Below are positions 1-8,333 of a stretch of DNA of 64,000 nucleotides, piece by piece. Every line of letters begins with the position of its first letter. The first letter of the stretch is position 1. Below the pieces are notes generated by a model. It ran no database searches and had not been told where the DNA came from. It was given only the letters and a program-made list of their open reading frames with translations. Location: assembly GCA_963823495.1 (NCBI GenBank), contig CAWGLV010000001.1, forward strand, positions 1,302,001 through 1,366,000, in the 5' to 3' direction. Origin of the DNA: DATDAH01 sp963823495. Lineage in GTDB: Bacteria; Actinomycetota; Acidimicrobiia; Acidimicrobiales; DATDAH01. Made by a program: the position numbers and the translations under genes.

Positions 1-420
1 TACCACGGCGGGGCCTTCGTCGTCTTCTCGCGTGCCCTCAACGACAACATGGAGGTGGTGGCGGTCGAGGGCTCTCGGGCGTCGGTCATCGGCGGGGCCC
101 CGGCGGCGGCGGTGGTGTTCACCCGCGAGGTCCGCCGCCGCACTGCTGAGGACCCCGAGCTGGTCGAGCTGGAGCGCAAGGCCGACGCCGCCGCCGGGAC
201 GCTCCGGGTCCAGCTCCGTGACGAGCTCGACCGCCGGCGCCGGGAGATCCACACGGCCAAGCTGGGCGAGGTGGCCGCCGAGTTCGATGGGATCCACACC
301 GTCGAACGGGCCCTTCAGGTCGGTTCGCTGCAGCGGATCATCCGGCCCGAGGAGCTCCGGCCGTATCTGGTCGATGCCGTCGAGCGGGGGATCGCCCGTG
401 AGCTCGAGCGGAGGGGCTGA
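1..420 (+). CDS. Carboxyltransferase domain of an acyl-CoA carboxylase, 3' end only
   Basis: The reading frame is open from the first base, so the N-terminal part lies outside the window. The visible 139 residues contain the small-residue-rich segment GGAFVVFSRALN near the start, ASVIGGAPAAAVVF at about 30-43, and a charged helical tail ending VDAVERGIARELERRG. This matches the C-terminal end of biotin-dependent carboxyltransferases that move CO2 from carboxybiotin to acetyl- or propionyl-CoA. Such C-termini are often found in fused biotin carboxylase/carboxyltransferase proteins of actinomycetes, but whether this one is fused cannot be seen. It overlaps the next gene by 23 nt, which suggests translational coupling and a shared role in acyl chain synthesis. 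Confidence 0.75.
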   Translation, partial: YHGGAFVVFSRALNDNMEVVAVEGSRASVIGGAPAAAVVFTREVRRRTAEDPELVELERKADAAAGTLRVQLRDELDRRRREIHTAKLGEVAAEFDGIHTVERALQVGSLQRIIRPEELRPYLVDAVERGIARELERRG

Positions 421-1180
421 GCCCAGCGGTGCGCCGCTGGTCCGCTTCCACGCGGCCGGCCAGGCCGACGTCCCGGACCACGACGACTGGCTGACCCCGC
501 CGGAGGCGGAGCGGCTCAACGGCATGCGCTACACCAAGCGACGCGACGAGGCCCGCCTCGGCCGGTGGACCGCCAAGCACGCCGTCGCCCGCGCCCTGGG
601 CCGGCCGCTGGCGTCCGCGGCGCTGGCCGCAGTGGTGATCCGCAACGCCTCGGACGGGGCACCCGAGGTGTTCGTCGGTGACGAGCCCGCGGGCATCTCC
701 ATCTCGATGACCGATCGGGCGGGCTGGGGCGTGTGCACCGTGGCCACCGGAGCGGGAGCGCTGGGGTGTGATCTCGAGCTCGTCGAGCCTCGGACCGAGC
801 GGTTCGTCGCCGACTACTTCACCCCGGCGGAGCGGGCACTGGTCGCCGCCGCGCCCGGAGACCACGCGCTGCTGGCCAACCTCATCTGGTCGGCCAAGGA
901 GAGCGCCCTCAAGGTGCTGCGCGAGGGGCTCCGTCTGGACACCCGCTCCGTCGAAGTCGAGCTCCGGGACGAGCCCGGACCGGGCTGGCGGCGGCTGGCG
1001 GTCTCCACCACCGCGGGCCGGCGGTTCCCCGGCTGGTGGCGGCGCTTCGATGACTTCGTGATGACGGCGTGTGCCGAGGTCGCGACCGGCGCCCCCCTGG
1101 CCCTGGACACCCCGTCTCCTCTGGAGAGCGCGGTACCAGCCCACACCTGGATGGCCCAACCGGTCCGCCGCACTCGGTAG
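398..1180 (+). CDS. 4'-phosphopantetheinyl transferase, Sfp type
   Basis: This enzyme transfers the phosphopantetheine arm of CoA onto carrier proteins of fatty acid, polyketide or peptide synthases. The 260-residue product carries the two family signatures: GCDLE (Mg-binding Asp125 and Glu127) and WSAKESALK (Trp164, Lys167, Glu168). The GTG at 398 is chosen because it is in frame inside the end of the carboxylase gene, and the frame upstream reads low-complexity shadow sequence. A longer version starting at 32 would overlap the whole carboxylase tail and is unlikely. The pairing with an acyl-CoA carboxylase points to lipid or polyketide synthesis. Confidence 0.88.
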   Translation: MSSSGGAEPSGAPLVRFHAAGQADVPDHDDWLTPPEAERLNGMRYTKRRDEARLGRWTAKHAVARALGRPLASAALAAVVIRNASDGAPEVFVGDEPAGISISMTDRAGWGVCTVATGAGALGCDLELVEPRTERFVADYFTPAERALVAAAPGDHALLANLIWSAKESALKVLREGLRLDTRSVEVELRDEPGPGWRRLAVSTTAGRRFPGWWRRFDDFVMTACAEVATGAPLALDTPSPLESAVPAHTWMAQPVRRTR

Positions 1181-1258
1181 CCGTCGGCGCTGGAGGGCGG
1201 CGGCCGGAAGGGACCTTCGCACCTGCCCACGACGGCTCACCGGTGCCAGAGTGGGGAG

Positions 1259-1627
1259 ATGAGCAGCAACAGGGGTGCGGCGAGGCTCGGGGTCGTCTTG
1301 GCCGCCCTCGGGTTCACCGTGGCCCTGATCGTGGTCGCCGTCGTGGCCTCCGGCGGCGACGAAGGCGGGGAAGCCCCGGACACCCAGGAGACCCTCACGG
1401 CCGTCGAGGTGTTCCTGGAGGGCGAGGGGATCGAGAACTATGACCTGGCCACCCTCGACCTGGCCGTCGAGGCCATGAACGATTCCTGCGCCAACGACGA
1501 CACGGTCGGGTTCCAGCTCACCTACGCCCTGACCCTCCAGGGCGCCGGCAGCGACGACGACCTGGCCCGAGCCGTCGTGGAGGCCATCTGCCCGGAGCGA
1601 CTGGACGAGCTCGACGGGACGCCCTGA
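1259..1627 (+). CDS. Small membrane-anchored protein of unknown function
   Basis: The product is 122 residues. One hydrophobic segment at about 10-30 (GVVLAALGFTVALIVVAVVA) is followed by an acidic linker and an extracytoplasmic domain with two cysteines (in DSCAND and EAICPE) that could form a disulfide. The compact acidic helical domain resembles small secreted actinobacterial proteins of the DUF732 kind, but I cannot confirm a family. A CAGAGT box 6 nt before the ATG may be a leaderless -10. Confidence 0.6.
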   Translation: MSSNRGAARLGVVLAALGFTVALIVVAVVASGGDEGGEAPDTQETLTAVEVFLEGEGIENYDLATLDLAVEAMNDSCANDDTVGFQLTYALTLQGAGSDDDLARAVVEAICPERLDELDGTP

Positions 1628-1742
1628 GGGGCGCCCCCGGCCGGCCCGACGGCCGTTGTCGTGACCTTCGACCCTGGCCCGGGACGCCGATTCGGCGGAC
1701 GATCGTCGTCATCGAGTCGTCTCGGGCACGGAGGTGCTGATC

Positions 1743-1943
1743 GTGCAGGCTGAAGTGGGTGATCGCATCGTGATCCGGGGTCACCACGTCGGTGAACCCG
1801 ATCGGGACTGCAGGATCGTCGAGGTCCAGGGGGAGGACGGAGGTCCTCCCTACCTCGTCGAGTGGGCCGAGGACGGCCACGAGAGCCTGTTCTTCCCCGG
1901 CTCCGACGCCGAGGTGGAACACCATCCGCAGGCGTCGGGCTGA
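1743..1943 (+). CDS. DUF1918 domain protein
   Basis: The 66-residue protein has the family core: VGDRIVIRGHHVGEPDR, then GGPPYLVEW and GHESLFFPG. These are small SH3-like beta-barrel proteins common in actinomycetes with no known biochemical function. The GTG at 1743 is chosen because GGAGG at 1730-1734 lies 8 nt upstream and because family members begin just before the VGDR motif. A GTG at 1734 would add three residues but sits inside the ribosome binding site. It lies 27 nt before the CBS gene and is probably cotranscribed with it. Confidence 0.85.
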   Translation: MQAEVGDRIVIRGHHVGEPDRDCRIVEVQGEDGGPPYLVEWAEDGHESLFFPGSDAEVEHHPQASG

Positions 1944-1970
1944 GCCGGCTCGGCGGGAGAGGAGGGCCCC

Positions 1971-2417
1971 ATGCGGGTCATAGACGCGGTTCGTCGATCC
2001 GGACTGGGGGTGGCGCCCGACCGGACGATCACCGAAGCGGCGGTGATCATGGACAAGGCCGGGGTCGGGTCGCTCGCGGTGATCGACGGCGAGGAGTTGG
2101 TCGGGATCGTCACCGATCGTGACCTGGTGCGGCGGGCGATGGCCGGCCGCCTCTCGAGCGAGGCCCGGATCGACGCGGTGATGAGCACACCGGTGGTGAC
2201 CATCGACGCCGAGGCCGACCTGCACGGGGCCTTCGCGCTGTTCCGGCGGCACGCGGTGCGCCGGCTGGCCATCGTGCGCGAGGGCCGCTTCGTCGGGATG
2301 ATCACGATCGACGACCTGCTCATCGATCTCGCGGCCGATCTCGCCGATCTGGCCCGGCCGATCACCGCCGAGGTCCTCTTCGCCCATCGGGACAGCCCGG
2401 TCCCCGCCGTTCCCTGA
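1971..2417 (+). CDS. CBS-pair domain protein
   Basis: The product is 148 residues and is made almost entirely of two CBS domains (about 1-60 and 65-125). The first contains GVGSLAVIDGEELVGIVTDRDLVRRA and the second RRLAIVREGRFVGMITIDDLL, both typical of the beta-alpha-beta core that binds adenosine nucleotides. Stand-alone CBS pairs act as energy sensors or partner regulators. Nothing here shows the partner. It precedes the cox operon by about 150 nt, so a regulatory link to CO oxidation is possible but unproven. Confidence 0.85.
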   Translation: MRVIDAVRRSGLGVAPDRTITEAAVIMDKAGVGSLAVIDGEELVGIVTDRDLVRRAMAGRLSSEARIDAVMSTPVVTIDAEADLHGAFALFRRHAVRRLAIVREGRFVGMITIDDLLIDLAADLADLARPITAEVLFAHRDSPVPAVP

Positions 2418-2564
2418 GCGAGCCGGTCCGCCGGCCCCGACGGGCATCGCCCCCGTGGTCGCATTGCCCACCCCGTCGGTGTCTGCAAGTATCCATTCCC
2501 GTCGCCTTGCGACCGATCCGGGTCCCTCCCGGATCGAGGGGAACACCGGGGGGTGTCATTGACG

Positions 2565-2834
2565 ATGGCCGTGGAGTCCAGTGGTCACAGCCGGGGCAAC
2601 CCCCGCCTGTACGAGGTCATCGAGGGCACGCCCAAGACCGGCTCCAGCCCGACCGTCTGGGCGTGGCCCGAGCTGATCGACTACCTGAAGGTCGCCGGCC
2701 AACCGGTCCAGGGGCCGTGGCCCCCGCACCAGGAGCCCCGTCCGGACCCCTCCGAGGACACCCTGCCCGTCGCCGTGCCCGACCCACAGTCGACCCGACC
2801 CGATCCGGGGGCACCGACCCCCGCCGGGCCGTAG
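2565..2834 (+). CDS. Hypothetical proline-rich protein at the head of the cox operon
   Basis: The product is 89 residues. The N-terminal half (RLYEVIEGTPKTGSSPTVWAWPELIDYLKVAGQ) looks folded. The second half is proline- and aspartate-rich and likely disordered. No family was recognised. It ends 15 nt before coxM on the same strand, so it is the first gene of the CO dehydrogenase transcript. A GTG at 2553 is an alternative start four codons upstream. A run of G residues at 2546-2552 may be the ribosome binding site. Confidence 0.5.
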   Translation: MAVESSGHSRGNPRLYEVIEGTPKTGSSPTVWAWPELIDYLKVAGQPVQGPWPPHQEPRPDPSEDTLPVAVPDPQSTRPDPGAPTPAGP

Positions 2835-2849
2835 GCCGGGAGGTCCGCC

Positions 2850-3725
2850 GTGTACCCGTCCCGCTTCGGCTACGAGGCCCCGACCGACATCGACACGGCC
2901 ATCGGCCTGCTCGCCGACGGCCAGGGGGAGGCCAAGGTGCTGGCCGGCGGCCAGAGCCTGGTGCCCATGTTGAAGCTCCGGTTCGCCTCCCCCGACCTCC
3001 TCGTCGACATCAACGGCCTCCCCGGCCTCGACCACCTCCGGGTGGAGGACGACGGCTCGATCCGCATCGGGGCGCTCTGCCGCCACGCCGACCTGGAGCG
3101 CTCCCCGCTCCTCGCGGCCAAGCAGCCGACCATGGCCGCGGTCGCGCCCCTGGTGGCCGACCCGCTGGTGCGCACCCGGGGCACCCTCGTCGGCTCGCTC
3201 TGTCACGCCGATCCCCAGGGCGACTGGGCGTCGGTCGTCACCGCCCTCGACGGCCACGTCGTGGCCCAGGGCGCCGAGGGTCGGCGGACCATCGCCATCA
3301 AGGACTTCGTGAGCGGGCCGTTCCAGACCACCCTCAGCCACGACGAGATCGCCGTCGAGGCGGTCATCCCGGCGCCGGTCAACACCCCCGCGGGCGGCTA
3401 CCTGAAGCTGGAGCGCCGCGTCGGCGACTTCGCCACCGCGGGTGTGGCCGTGGCCCTGGAGACCTCGGGCGCCACGGTGAGCAAGGCCGGGATCGCCCTC
3501 ACCGGCGTCGGGGGCTCCACCATCGACGCGGCCGCCGCCGCCGAGTCCCTGGTCGGCGGGCCCCTGACCGCGGCGAGCATCGAACGAGCCGCGGACCTCG
3601 CGGCCGAGGCGGCCCGACCCAACAGCGACCACCGCGGCAGCGCCGAGTACAAGCGCCACATCGTGCACACCTTCGTGGTCCGCCTGCTGGGGCGCATCGT
3701 CGAGTCCGAAGAGAAGGCGGCGTGA
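2850..3725 (+). CDS. coxM: Aerobic CO dehydrogenase, medium (FAD) subunit
   Basis: This is the flavin subunit of the molybdenum hydroxylase, passing electrons from the 2Fe-2S clusters to the acceptor. The 291 residues cover the FAD-binding domain, with the AGGQSL motif at about 32-37 that holds the FAD phosphates, and the C-terminal CO_deh_flav_C domain. The second FAD motif, usually TIGGS, reads TLVGS here at about 112-116. GGGAGG lies 7 nt before the GTG start. The order medium-small-large is that of form I cox operons. Confidence 0.93.
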   Translation: MYPSRFGYEAPTDIDTAIGLLADGQGEAKVLAGGQSLVPMLKLRFASPDLLVDINGLPGLDHLRVEDDGSIRIGALCRHADLERSPLLAAKQPTMAAVAPLVADPLVRTRGTLVGSLCHADPQGDWASVVTALDGHVVAQGAEGRRTIAIKDFVSGPFQTTLSHDEIAVEAVIPAPVNTPAGGYLKLERRVGDFATAGVAVALETSGATVSKAGIALTGVGGSTIDAAAAAESLVGGPLTAASIERAADLAAEAARPNSDHRGSAEYKRHIVHTFVVRLLGRIVESEEKAA

Positions 3726-3726
3726 C

Positions 3727-4278
3727 ATGACCAGCCTGTTCACCGAGGTCAGCCCGGAACCCGGGTCCGGGGTGGTGACCCGACGGGTCACCCTCACCGT
3801 CAACGGGGAGCGCCGGGCGGCCGACATCGAGCCCCGTCTCCTGCTGGCGCACCTCCTGCGTCAGGGCTTCGGGCTCACCGGTACCCACACCGGCTGTGAC
3901 ACCACCAACTGCGGCGCCTGCACGGTCCTCTACGACGGACAGCCGGTGAAGAGCTGCACGATGCTCGCCGTCCAGGCCGACGGCCACGACGTCAGGACCG
4001 TCGAGGGCCTGGCCACGGCCAGCGAGCTGCACCCGGTACAGGAGGGCTTCAAGCAGGAGCACGGGCTCCAGTGCGGGTTCTGCACGCCGGGGATGATGAT
4101 GGCGGCGACCGCCCTGCTGGCCGAGAACCCGGACCCGACCGAGGACGAGGTGCGTTGGGCCCTGTCGGGGAACCTCTGTCGCTGCACGGGCTACCAGAAC
4201 ATCGTCAAGGCCGTCCTGTGGGCGGCCGCCAAGTTGCGGGGCGAAGCGGTCGAGACCGAGGACGGGAGCGTGCCATGA
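3727..4278 (+). CDS. coxS: Aerobic CO dehydrogenase, small (2Fe-2S) subunit
   Basis: The small subunit carries two [2Fe-2S] clusters that take electrons from the Mo-Cu site to FAD. At 183 residues it shows the plant-ferredoxin cluster ligands Cys57, Cys62, Cys65 and Cys77, and the second cluster ligands Cys116, Cys119, Cys151 and Cys153 (CGFC and CRC motifs). About 20 extra residues precede the usual start of the ferredoxin fold. An internal start is possible, but no better candidate has a ribosome binding site. It begins 1 nt after coxM and overlaps coxL in an ATGA. Confidence 0.95.
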   Translation: MTSLFTEVSPEPGSGVVTRRVTLTVNGERRAADIEPRLLLAHLLRQGFGLTGTHTGCDTTNCGACTVLYDGQPVKSCTMLAVQADGHDVRTVEGLATASELHPVQEGFKQEHGLQCGFCTPGMMMAATALLAENPDPTEDEVRWALSGNLCRCTGYQNIVKAVLWAAAKLRGEAVETEDGSVP

Positions 4279-6659
4279 CGGCCGTCGACGAGATCAAGAT
4301 CGGGGGCATGGGCGCCAACCGGCGTCGCGTCGAGGACGATCGCTTCATCCGGGGCCGGGGCAACTACGTCGATGACATCGTGCTACCCGGGATGCTCCAC
4401 ATGGAGATCCTGCGCAGCCCCTTGGCCCATGCCCGCATCACCTCGATCGACACCAGCAGGGCCTGGGAGATCCCCGGGGTCCGCCTGGTCCTGACCGGCG
4501 AGATGATGGCCAGCCGCAACCTGGCCTGGATGCCCACGCTCTCCTATGACACCCAGGCGGTCCTCGCCACCGACAAGGTCCGGTTCCAGGGCCAGGAGGT
4601 CGCCGCGGTCGTCGCCGACGACCCGTACATCGCCAAGGACGCCTGCGAGGCCATCGTCGTCGAGTACGAGCCCCTCCCGCCCATCGTCAACCCCACCCAG
4701 GCGTTGGCCGAGGGTGCCCCGGTCATCCGGGACGACAAGGAGAACCAGCACGACAACGTGACCTTCGACTGGGAGGTCGGCGATCGGGACGGTACCGACC
4801 GGGCCTTCGCCGACGCCGACGTGGTCTCCAGGATCGCGATGCACTACCCGCGCTCGCACCCGTCGCCGATCGAGTGCTGCGGGTCGATCGCCGACTTCGA
4901 CCGGTCGACCTCGAAGCTCACCGTCTACATGACCTCGCAGGCGCCCCACATCATCCGGGCCGCCGTGGCGCTCGTGGCCGAGCTGCCCGAGCACATGATC
5001 CGGGTGATCTCGCCCGACCTGGGCGGGGGCTTCGGCAACAAGGTGCCGGTGTATCCCGGCTACGTCATCTCGATCCTGGCCTCGATCCTGCTGGAACAGC
5101 CGGTGAAGTGGATCGAGGACAAGACCGGCAACCTCATCTCGACCGGGTTCGGCCGTGACGTCTACCTCGAGGGCGAGCTGGCCCTGCGCCAGGACGGCCG
5201 GATCCTCGGCGTGCGGATGAACACCCTCTCGGACCACGGGGCCTTCTTCTCCGATGCCCAGCCCAGCAAGTTCAAGATCGGGCTGATGCACTCGGCCTTC
5301 GCCTGTTATGACATCCCGGCCGCCCACCTCACCGCCCGCGGCGTCTACACGAACAAGGCACCGGGTGGGGTGGCCTACCGGTGCTCCTTCCGGGTCACCG
5401 AGGCCATGTACTTCCAGGAGCGCATGGTCCAGGCCGCGGCGGACGACCTCGGGATGGACCAGGCCGCGTTCCGCCGGGTCAACCTCGTCCGCGACGACGA
5501 CTTCCCGCACCGAACGGCCTTCGGCTTCCTCACCGACTCGGGCCAGTACGCCAAGTGCCTCGACATCGGGCTGGCGGCCATCGACTACGAGGGCTTCCTG
5601 AAGCGCAAGGAGGAGGCCAAGGCCAAGGGCCGCCTCCTGGGCATCGGCATCTCGACCATGACCGAGCCGCTCGGCGCCGGCAACAGCCGGGAGTACGACA
5701 TCCTCGGCATCAAGATGTTCGACTCGGCCGAGCTGCGGGTCCACATGACCGGCAAGGCGATCCTGCGCACCGGGGCCAAGACCCAGGGCCAGGGCCATGA
5801 GACGACCTGGGCCCAGATCGTCGCCCACGAGCTGGGGATCCCCGCCGAGGACATCACCGTGGAGGAGGGCGACACCGACACCGCGCCGTTCGGCATGGGC
5901 ACCTACGCCTCCCGCAGCACCCCCGTGGCGGGGGCCGCGGTGGCCATGGTGTCCCGCAAGATCAAGGCCAAGGCCCGCAAGCTGGCCGCCCACCTGCTCG
6001 AGGTCTCCGAGGAGGACGTCGAGTGGGAGCTGGGCCGCTTCTACGTGCGCAGCGCCCCCGACCAGGGCGTGACCATCCAGGAGTGCGCCATGGCGGCCTA
6101 CAGCAACATGCCCGACGGCATGGAGCCGGGCCTCGAGAACAACGCCTACTACGACCCGCCCAACCTCACCTGGCCCTTCGCCTGCTACATCGCCACCGTC
6201 GAGGTGGACCCGGGCACCGGGGTCTGGGACGTGCTCGACGTCGTCGCCGTGGACGACTGCGGGGTGCGCATCAACCCGATGATCGTCGAGGGCCAGATCA
6301 TGGGCGGGCTGACCGAGGCCTACGCCATGTCCAGCATGCAGTTCATCACCTTCGACGCCGAGGGCAACTGCATCGGGTCCAACTACATGGACTACCTCCT
6401 GCCGACGGCGTGGGAGACCCCCGGGTTCCAGCTCCACGAGGTCGTCACCCCCTGTCCGCACCACCCCATCGGGGCCAAGGGCATCGGCGAGTGCGCCACG
6501 GTCGGCGGTCCGGCGGCCTTCGTCAACGCGGTGATGGACGCGCTGAAGGGCTCCGGGGTGCGCAACATCGACATGCCCCTGCTGCCCGACCGGGTGTACG
6601 CCGCCCTTCAGGACGGCCAGGACGTCTCCGGCGCCCCGCCGGTGAGGACGGAGCCGTGA
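4275..6659 (+). CDS. coxL: Aerobic CO dehydrogenase, large (Mo-Cu) subunit, form I
   Basis: This is the catalytic subunit that oxidises CO with water to CO2 at a Cu-S-Mo centre bound to molybdopterin cytosine dinucleotide. The 794-residue length is normal for the family. The form I active-site loop AYRCSFR is present, with Cys370 as the Cu-S ligand. The conserved catalytic glutamate lies in GIGECATVGG (Glu739). The ATG at 4275 overlaps the coxS stop by 4 nt. The loop sequence separates true CO dehydrogenases from form II and xanthine-dehydrogenase-like relatives, so CO oxidation is well supported from sequence. Confidence 0.96.
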   Translation: MTAVDEIKIGGMGANRRRVEDDRFIRGRGNYVDDIVLPGMLHMEILRSPLAHARITSIDTSRAWEIPGVRLVLTGEMMASRNLAWMPTLSYDTQAVLATDKVRFQGQEVAAVVADDPYIAKDACEAIVVEYEPLPPIVNPTQALAEGAPVIRDDKENQHDNVTFDWEVGDRDGTDRAFADADVVSRIAMHYPRSHPSPIECCGSIADFDRSTSKLTVYMTSQAPHIIRAAVALVAELPEHMIRVISPDLGGGFGNKVPVYPGYVISILASILLEQPVKWIEDKTGNLISTGFGRDVYLEGELALRQDGRILGVRMNTLSDHGAFFSDAQPSKFKIGLMHSAFACYDIPAAHLTARGVYTNKAPGGVAYRCSFRVTEAMYFQERMVQAAADDLGMDQAAFRRVNLVRDDDFPHRTAFGFLTDSGQYAKCLDIGLAAIDYEGFLKRKEEAKAKGRLLGIGISTMTEPLGAGNSREYDILGIKMFDSAELRVHMTGKAILRTGAKTQGQGHETTWAQIVAHELGIPAEDITVEEGDTDTAPFGMGTYASRSTPVAGAAVAMVSRKIKAKARKLAAHLLEVSEEDVEWELGRFYVRSAPDQGVTIQECAMAAYSNMPDGMEPGLENNAYYDPPNLTWPFACYIATVEVDPGTGVWDVLDVVAVDDCGVRINPMIVEGQIMGGLTEAYAMSSMQFITFDAEGNCIGSNYMDYLLPTAWETPGFQLHEVVTPCPHHPIGAKGIGECATVGGPAAFVNAVMDALKGSGVRNIDMPLLPDRVYAALQDGQDVSGAPPVRTEP

Positions 6660-6669
6660 GGGAGGCCCG

Positions 6670-7254
6670 ATGCTGATCACGACCGACTTCGAGGTCGGCC
6701 AGCCGGTCGACGCGGTCTGGGCGTTCTTCGACGACATCCCCCAGGTGGCGGCCTGCCTCCCCGGGGCGGAGCTGACCGAGGCGATCGGCCCCGACGCGTA
6801 CCACGGCGCGGTCGCCATCCGCATGGGCCCGGTGAAGCTGCAGTTCGCGGGCACGGCGACGATCACCGAGCGCGACGACGAGGCCAAGCGGCTCGTGGTC
6901 GACGCCGCCGGCGCGGACGAGAAGGGTCGGGGCCAGGCCGCCATGTTGCTGACCGCCGTGTTGTCGGCGGCGGGCGGCGGCACCCGGGTCGAGGTGACCC
7001 AGGACCTCCAGCTCTCCGGCGCCGCGGCCCAGTACGGGCGGGGCATGGTCAGCGACGTCACCGCCGTGCTGATGCGGGACTTCGCCGGCAACCTGCACGA
7101 CCGGATGACCGCCCTCCAACAGGGCCGTTCCGCCGACGAGATCGCCGCCGCCGCTCCCGCCGGCGGGTTCTCCATCGGGCTGGCCGCCCTGCGCCTGGCC
7201 CTGGCCCGGGTCTTCCGGCGCTTCTTCCTGCCCTACCGACCGAGCCCGAGCTGA
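6670..7254 (+). CDS. coxG: CoxG, SRPBCC-fold membrane partner of CO dehydrogenase
   Basis: The 194-residue protein begins with the SRPBCC (START-like) fold typical of CoxG: VGQPVDAVWAFFDD, VAACLPGAEL, then GRGQAAMLLTAVLS and the long C-terminal helix. A C-terminal segment from about 168 (GFSIGLAALRLALARVFRRFF) is hydrophobic and positively flanked, fitting membrane attachment. CoxG proteins are known to tie CO dehydrogenase to the membrane and, in mycobacteria, to deliver menaquinone. GGGAGG lies 7 nt before the ATG, and coxL ends 10 nt upstream. Confidence 0.9.
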   Translation: MLITTDFEVGQPVDAVWAFFDDIPQVAACLPGAELTEAIGPDAYHGAVAIRMGPVKLQFAGTATITERDDEAKRLVVDAAGADEKGRGQAAMLLTAVLSAAGGGTRVEVTQDLQLSGAAAQYGRGMVSDVTAVLMRDFAGNLHDRMTALQQGRSADEIAAAAPAGGFSIGLAALRLALARVFRRFFLPYRPSPS

Positions 7255-7266
7255 GGAGGACGACCG

Positions 7267-7533
7267 ATGACGCTCTGGTGGATCGGCAACGCCGTGCTGT
7301 TGCTGGTGATCGTCCCCGTGCTGGTGGCCCTGCTCAACCGGGTGCTGGCCGCCCTCGAACGCATCCGCGGGGCCTCCGACGACATCCTGGCCGGCGGTGT
7401 CGCCCTCGTGGGCGAGCTGGATGCGGCCCCCGACCTGTTGGCCACGACCGACCGGACCATCCACGACGTCTCGGTCGGCGCGGTGCGCTACGCCGGCTCC
7501 GTGGCCAAGCTGCTGCCCCCGAAGGAGGCGTGA
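7267..7533 (+). CDS. Small single-helix membrane protein 1 of the cox operon
   Basis: The product is 88 residues: one transmembrane helix at about 4-26 (WIGNAVLLLVIVPVLVALL), then a helical tail with ALERIRGASDDIL and a segment rich in Asp, Thr and Val ending LLPPKEA. No family was recognised. GGAGG lies 7 nt upstream of the ATG. It starts 12 nt after coxG and its stop codon overlaps the next start (TGATG). It is the first of five similar-looking genes. Confidence 0.7.
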   Translation: MTLWWIGNAVLLLVIVPVLVALLNRVLAALERIRGASDDILAGGVALVGELDAAPDLLATTDRTIHDVSVGAVRYAGSVAKLLPPKEA

Positions 7534-7760
7534 TGCCGGCTGTCGCCATCGTCACCCTGGTGCTCGCCACCCTGATCATCGCGGCCGCGGCGTTGGGCCT
7601 GGTGCGGGTGATCCTGCACCTCGTGGCCGTCTCCCGCACCCTCGACGGGGTGGTCGGCGGCGTGCAGGCCGTGGCCGACAAGACCGAACCCGTACCCGGG
7701 GCGCTGGCCTCGGTGAACGCCAACCTCGCGCCCGTGCGCGACTTCTGCGACTCGATCTGA
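7533..7760 (+). CDS. Small single-helix membrane protein 2 of the cox operon
   Basis: The product is 75 residues. It has an N-terminal transmembrane helix at about 4-32 (AIVTLVLATLIIAAAALGLV) followed by VSRTLDGVVGGVQAVADKT and a short tail with an Asn-rich turn. The layout, a membrane helix then a heptad-like amphipathic helix, resembles DUF948-type proteins, but no family is certain. The ATG lies inside the stop codon region of the preceding gene, so translation is coupled. Confidence 0.68.
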   Translation: MPAVAIVTLVLATLIIAAAALGLVRVILHLVAVSRTLDGVVGGVQAVADKTEPVPGALASVNANLAPVRDFCDSI

Positions 7761-7773
7761 GGTGGTGACCGCC

Positions 7774-8046
7774 ATGCTCCCCGTCCTCGCCGCCGTCAGC
7801 GACTCCACCGTGAGTTGGGACATCGGCTACGCCATAGGCGTCATCGTCGTGCTGGTGGTCGTCGCCCTGGTCGTGCCGATCCTGGTCCTGGCCCACCGGA
7901 TCGGGAACCAGGCCGAGGCCATCGACGACGCCCTGACCGACGCCGTCGAGAACACCTCGGCCCTGGCCGAGCTCAACACCACGATCGATTCGGCCACGGC
8001 CATCGTGGCCGGGCTCGAGCGGGGCCGGACCCGGTTGGGAGGATGA
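7774..8046 (+). CDS. Small single-helix membrane protein 3 of the cox operon
   Basis: The product is 90 residues with a transmembrane helix at about 19-42 (AIGVIVVLVVVALVVPILVL) and a cytoplasmic-looking helix starting HRIGNQAEAIDDALTDAVENT. The ATG at 7774 is favoured over GTG codons at 7762 and 7765 because the purine stretch AGGTGG sits about 8 nt upstream. Its stop overlaps the next start in an ATGA. No family was recognised. Confidence 0.68.
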   Translation: MLPVLAAVSDSTVSWDIGYAIGVIVVLVVVALVVPILVLAHRIGNQAEAIDDALTDAVENTSALAELNTTIDSATAIVAGLERGRTRLGG

Positions 8047-8333
8047 CCTTGCTGGCACTGACCGAGACCCAGGAAGACCTGTGGTGGGGAGCGATCATCG
8101 GGGGGTTCGTGGTCGTCTTGGCCGTGGCCGCGCTGCTGACGATCCTCGTGCTGCTGGTGCGGCGCATCGACCGACGGGTCGTGGCCGTCCGTGACTCGCT
8201 GAAGGCGGCCGCGGCCAACACCGACGACACCGCCCTCATCGGCCAGACCGCCGCCGGGGTCGAAGCGGTCCTCTCCGAGGGGCTCAAGCACCACCTGTTC
8301 CTCGGCCGGGTGCGACAGCAGGTGCGGTCGTGA
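8043..8333 (+). CDS. Small single-helix membrane protein 4 of the cox operon
   Basis: The product is 96 residues. A transmembrane helix at about 16-39 (AIIGGFVVVLAVAALLTILV) is followed by RRIDRRVVAVRDSLKAAAANTDD and a basic C-terminus. It has the same architecture as its neighbours, and the motif R-I-x-x-x-V/I-x-A-x-x-x-S/D-L after the helix recurs. It overlaps both neighbours by 4 nt, which indicates obligate cotranscription with coxMSLG. Confidence 0.68.
   Translation: MTLLALTETQEDLWWGAIIGGFVVVLAVAALLTILVLLVRRIDRRVVAVRDSLKAAAANTDDTALIGQTAAGVEAVLSEGLKHHLFLGRVRQQVRS

Noticed and set aside
4383..7175. 930-codon open frame on the minus strand
   Set aside because: It is the antisense shadow of coxL and coxG; its composition (His, Asp, Gly, Val, Arg rich) is typical of shadow frames in high-GC DNA and it has no domain.
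8043..8044. Idea that the small membrane genes are frameshifted pieces of one larger gene
   Set aside because: Each has its own start, membrane helix and stop, and the overlaps are the usual 4-nt kind, so separate genes fit better.
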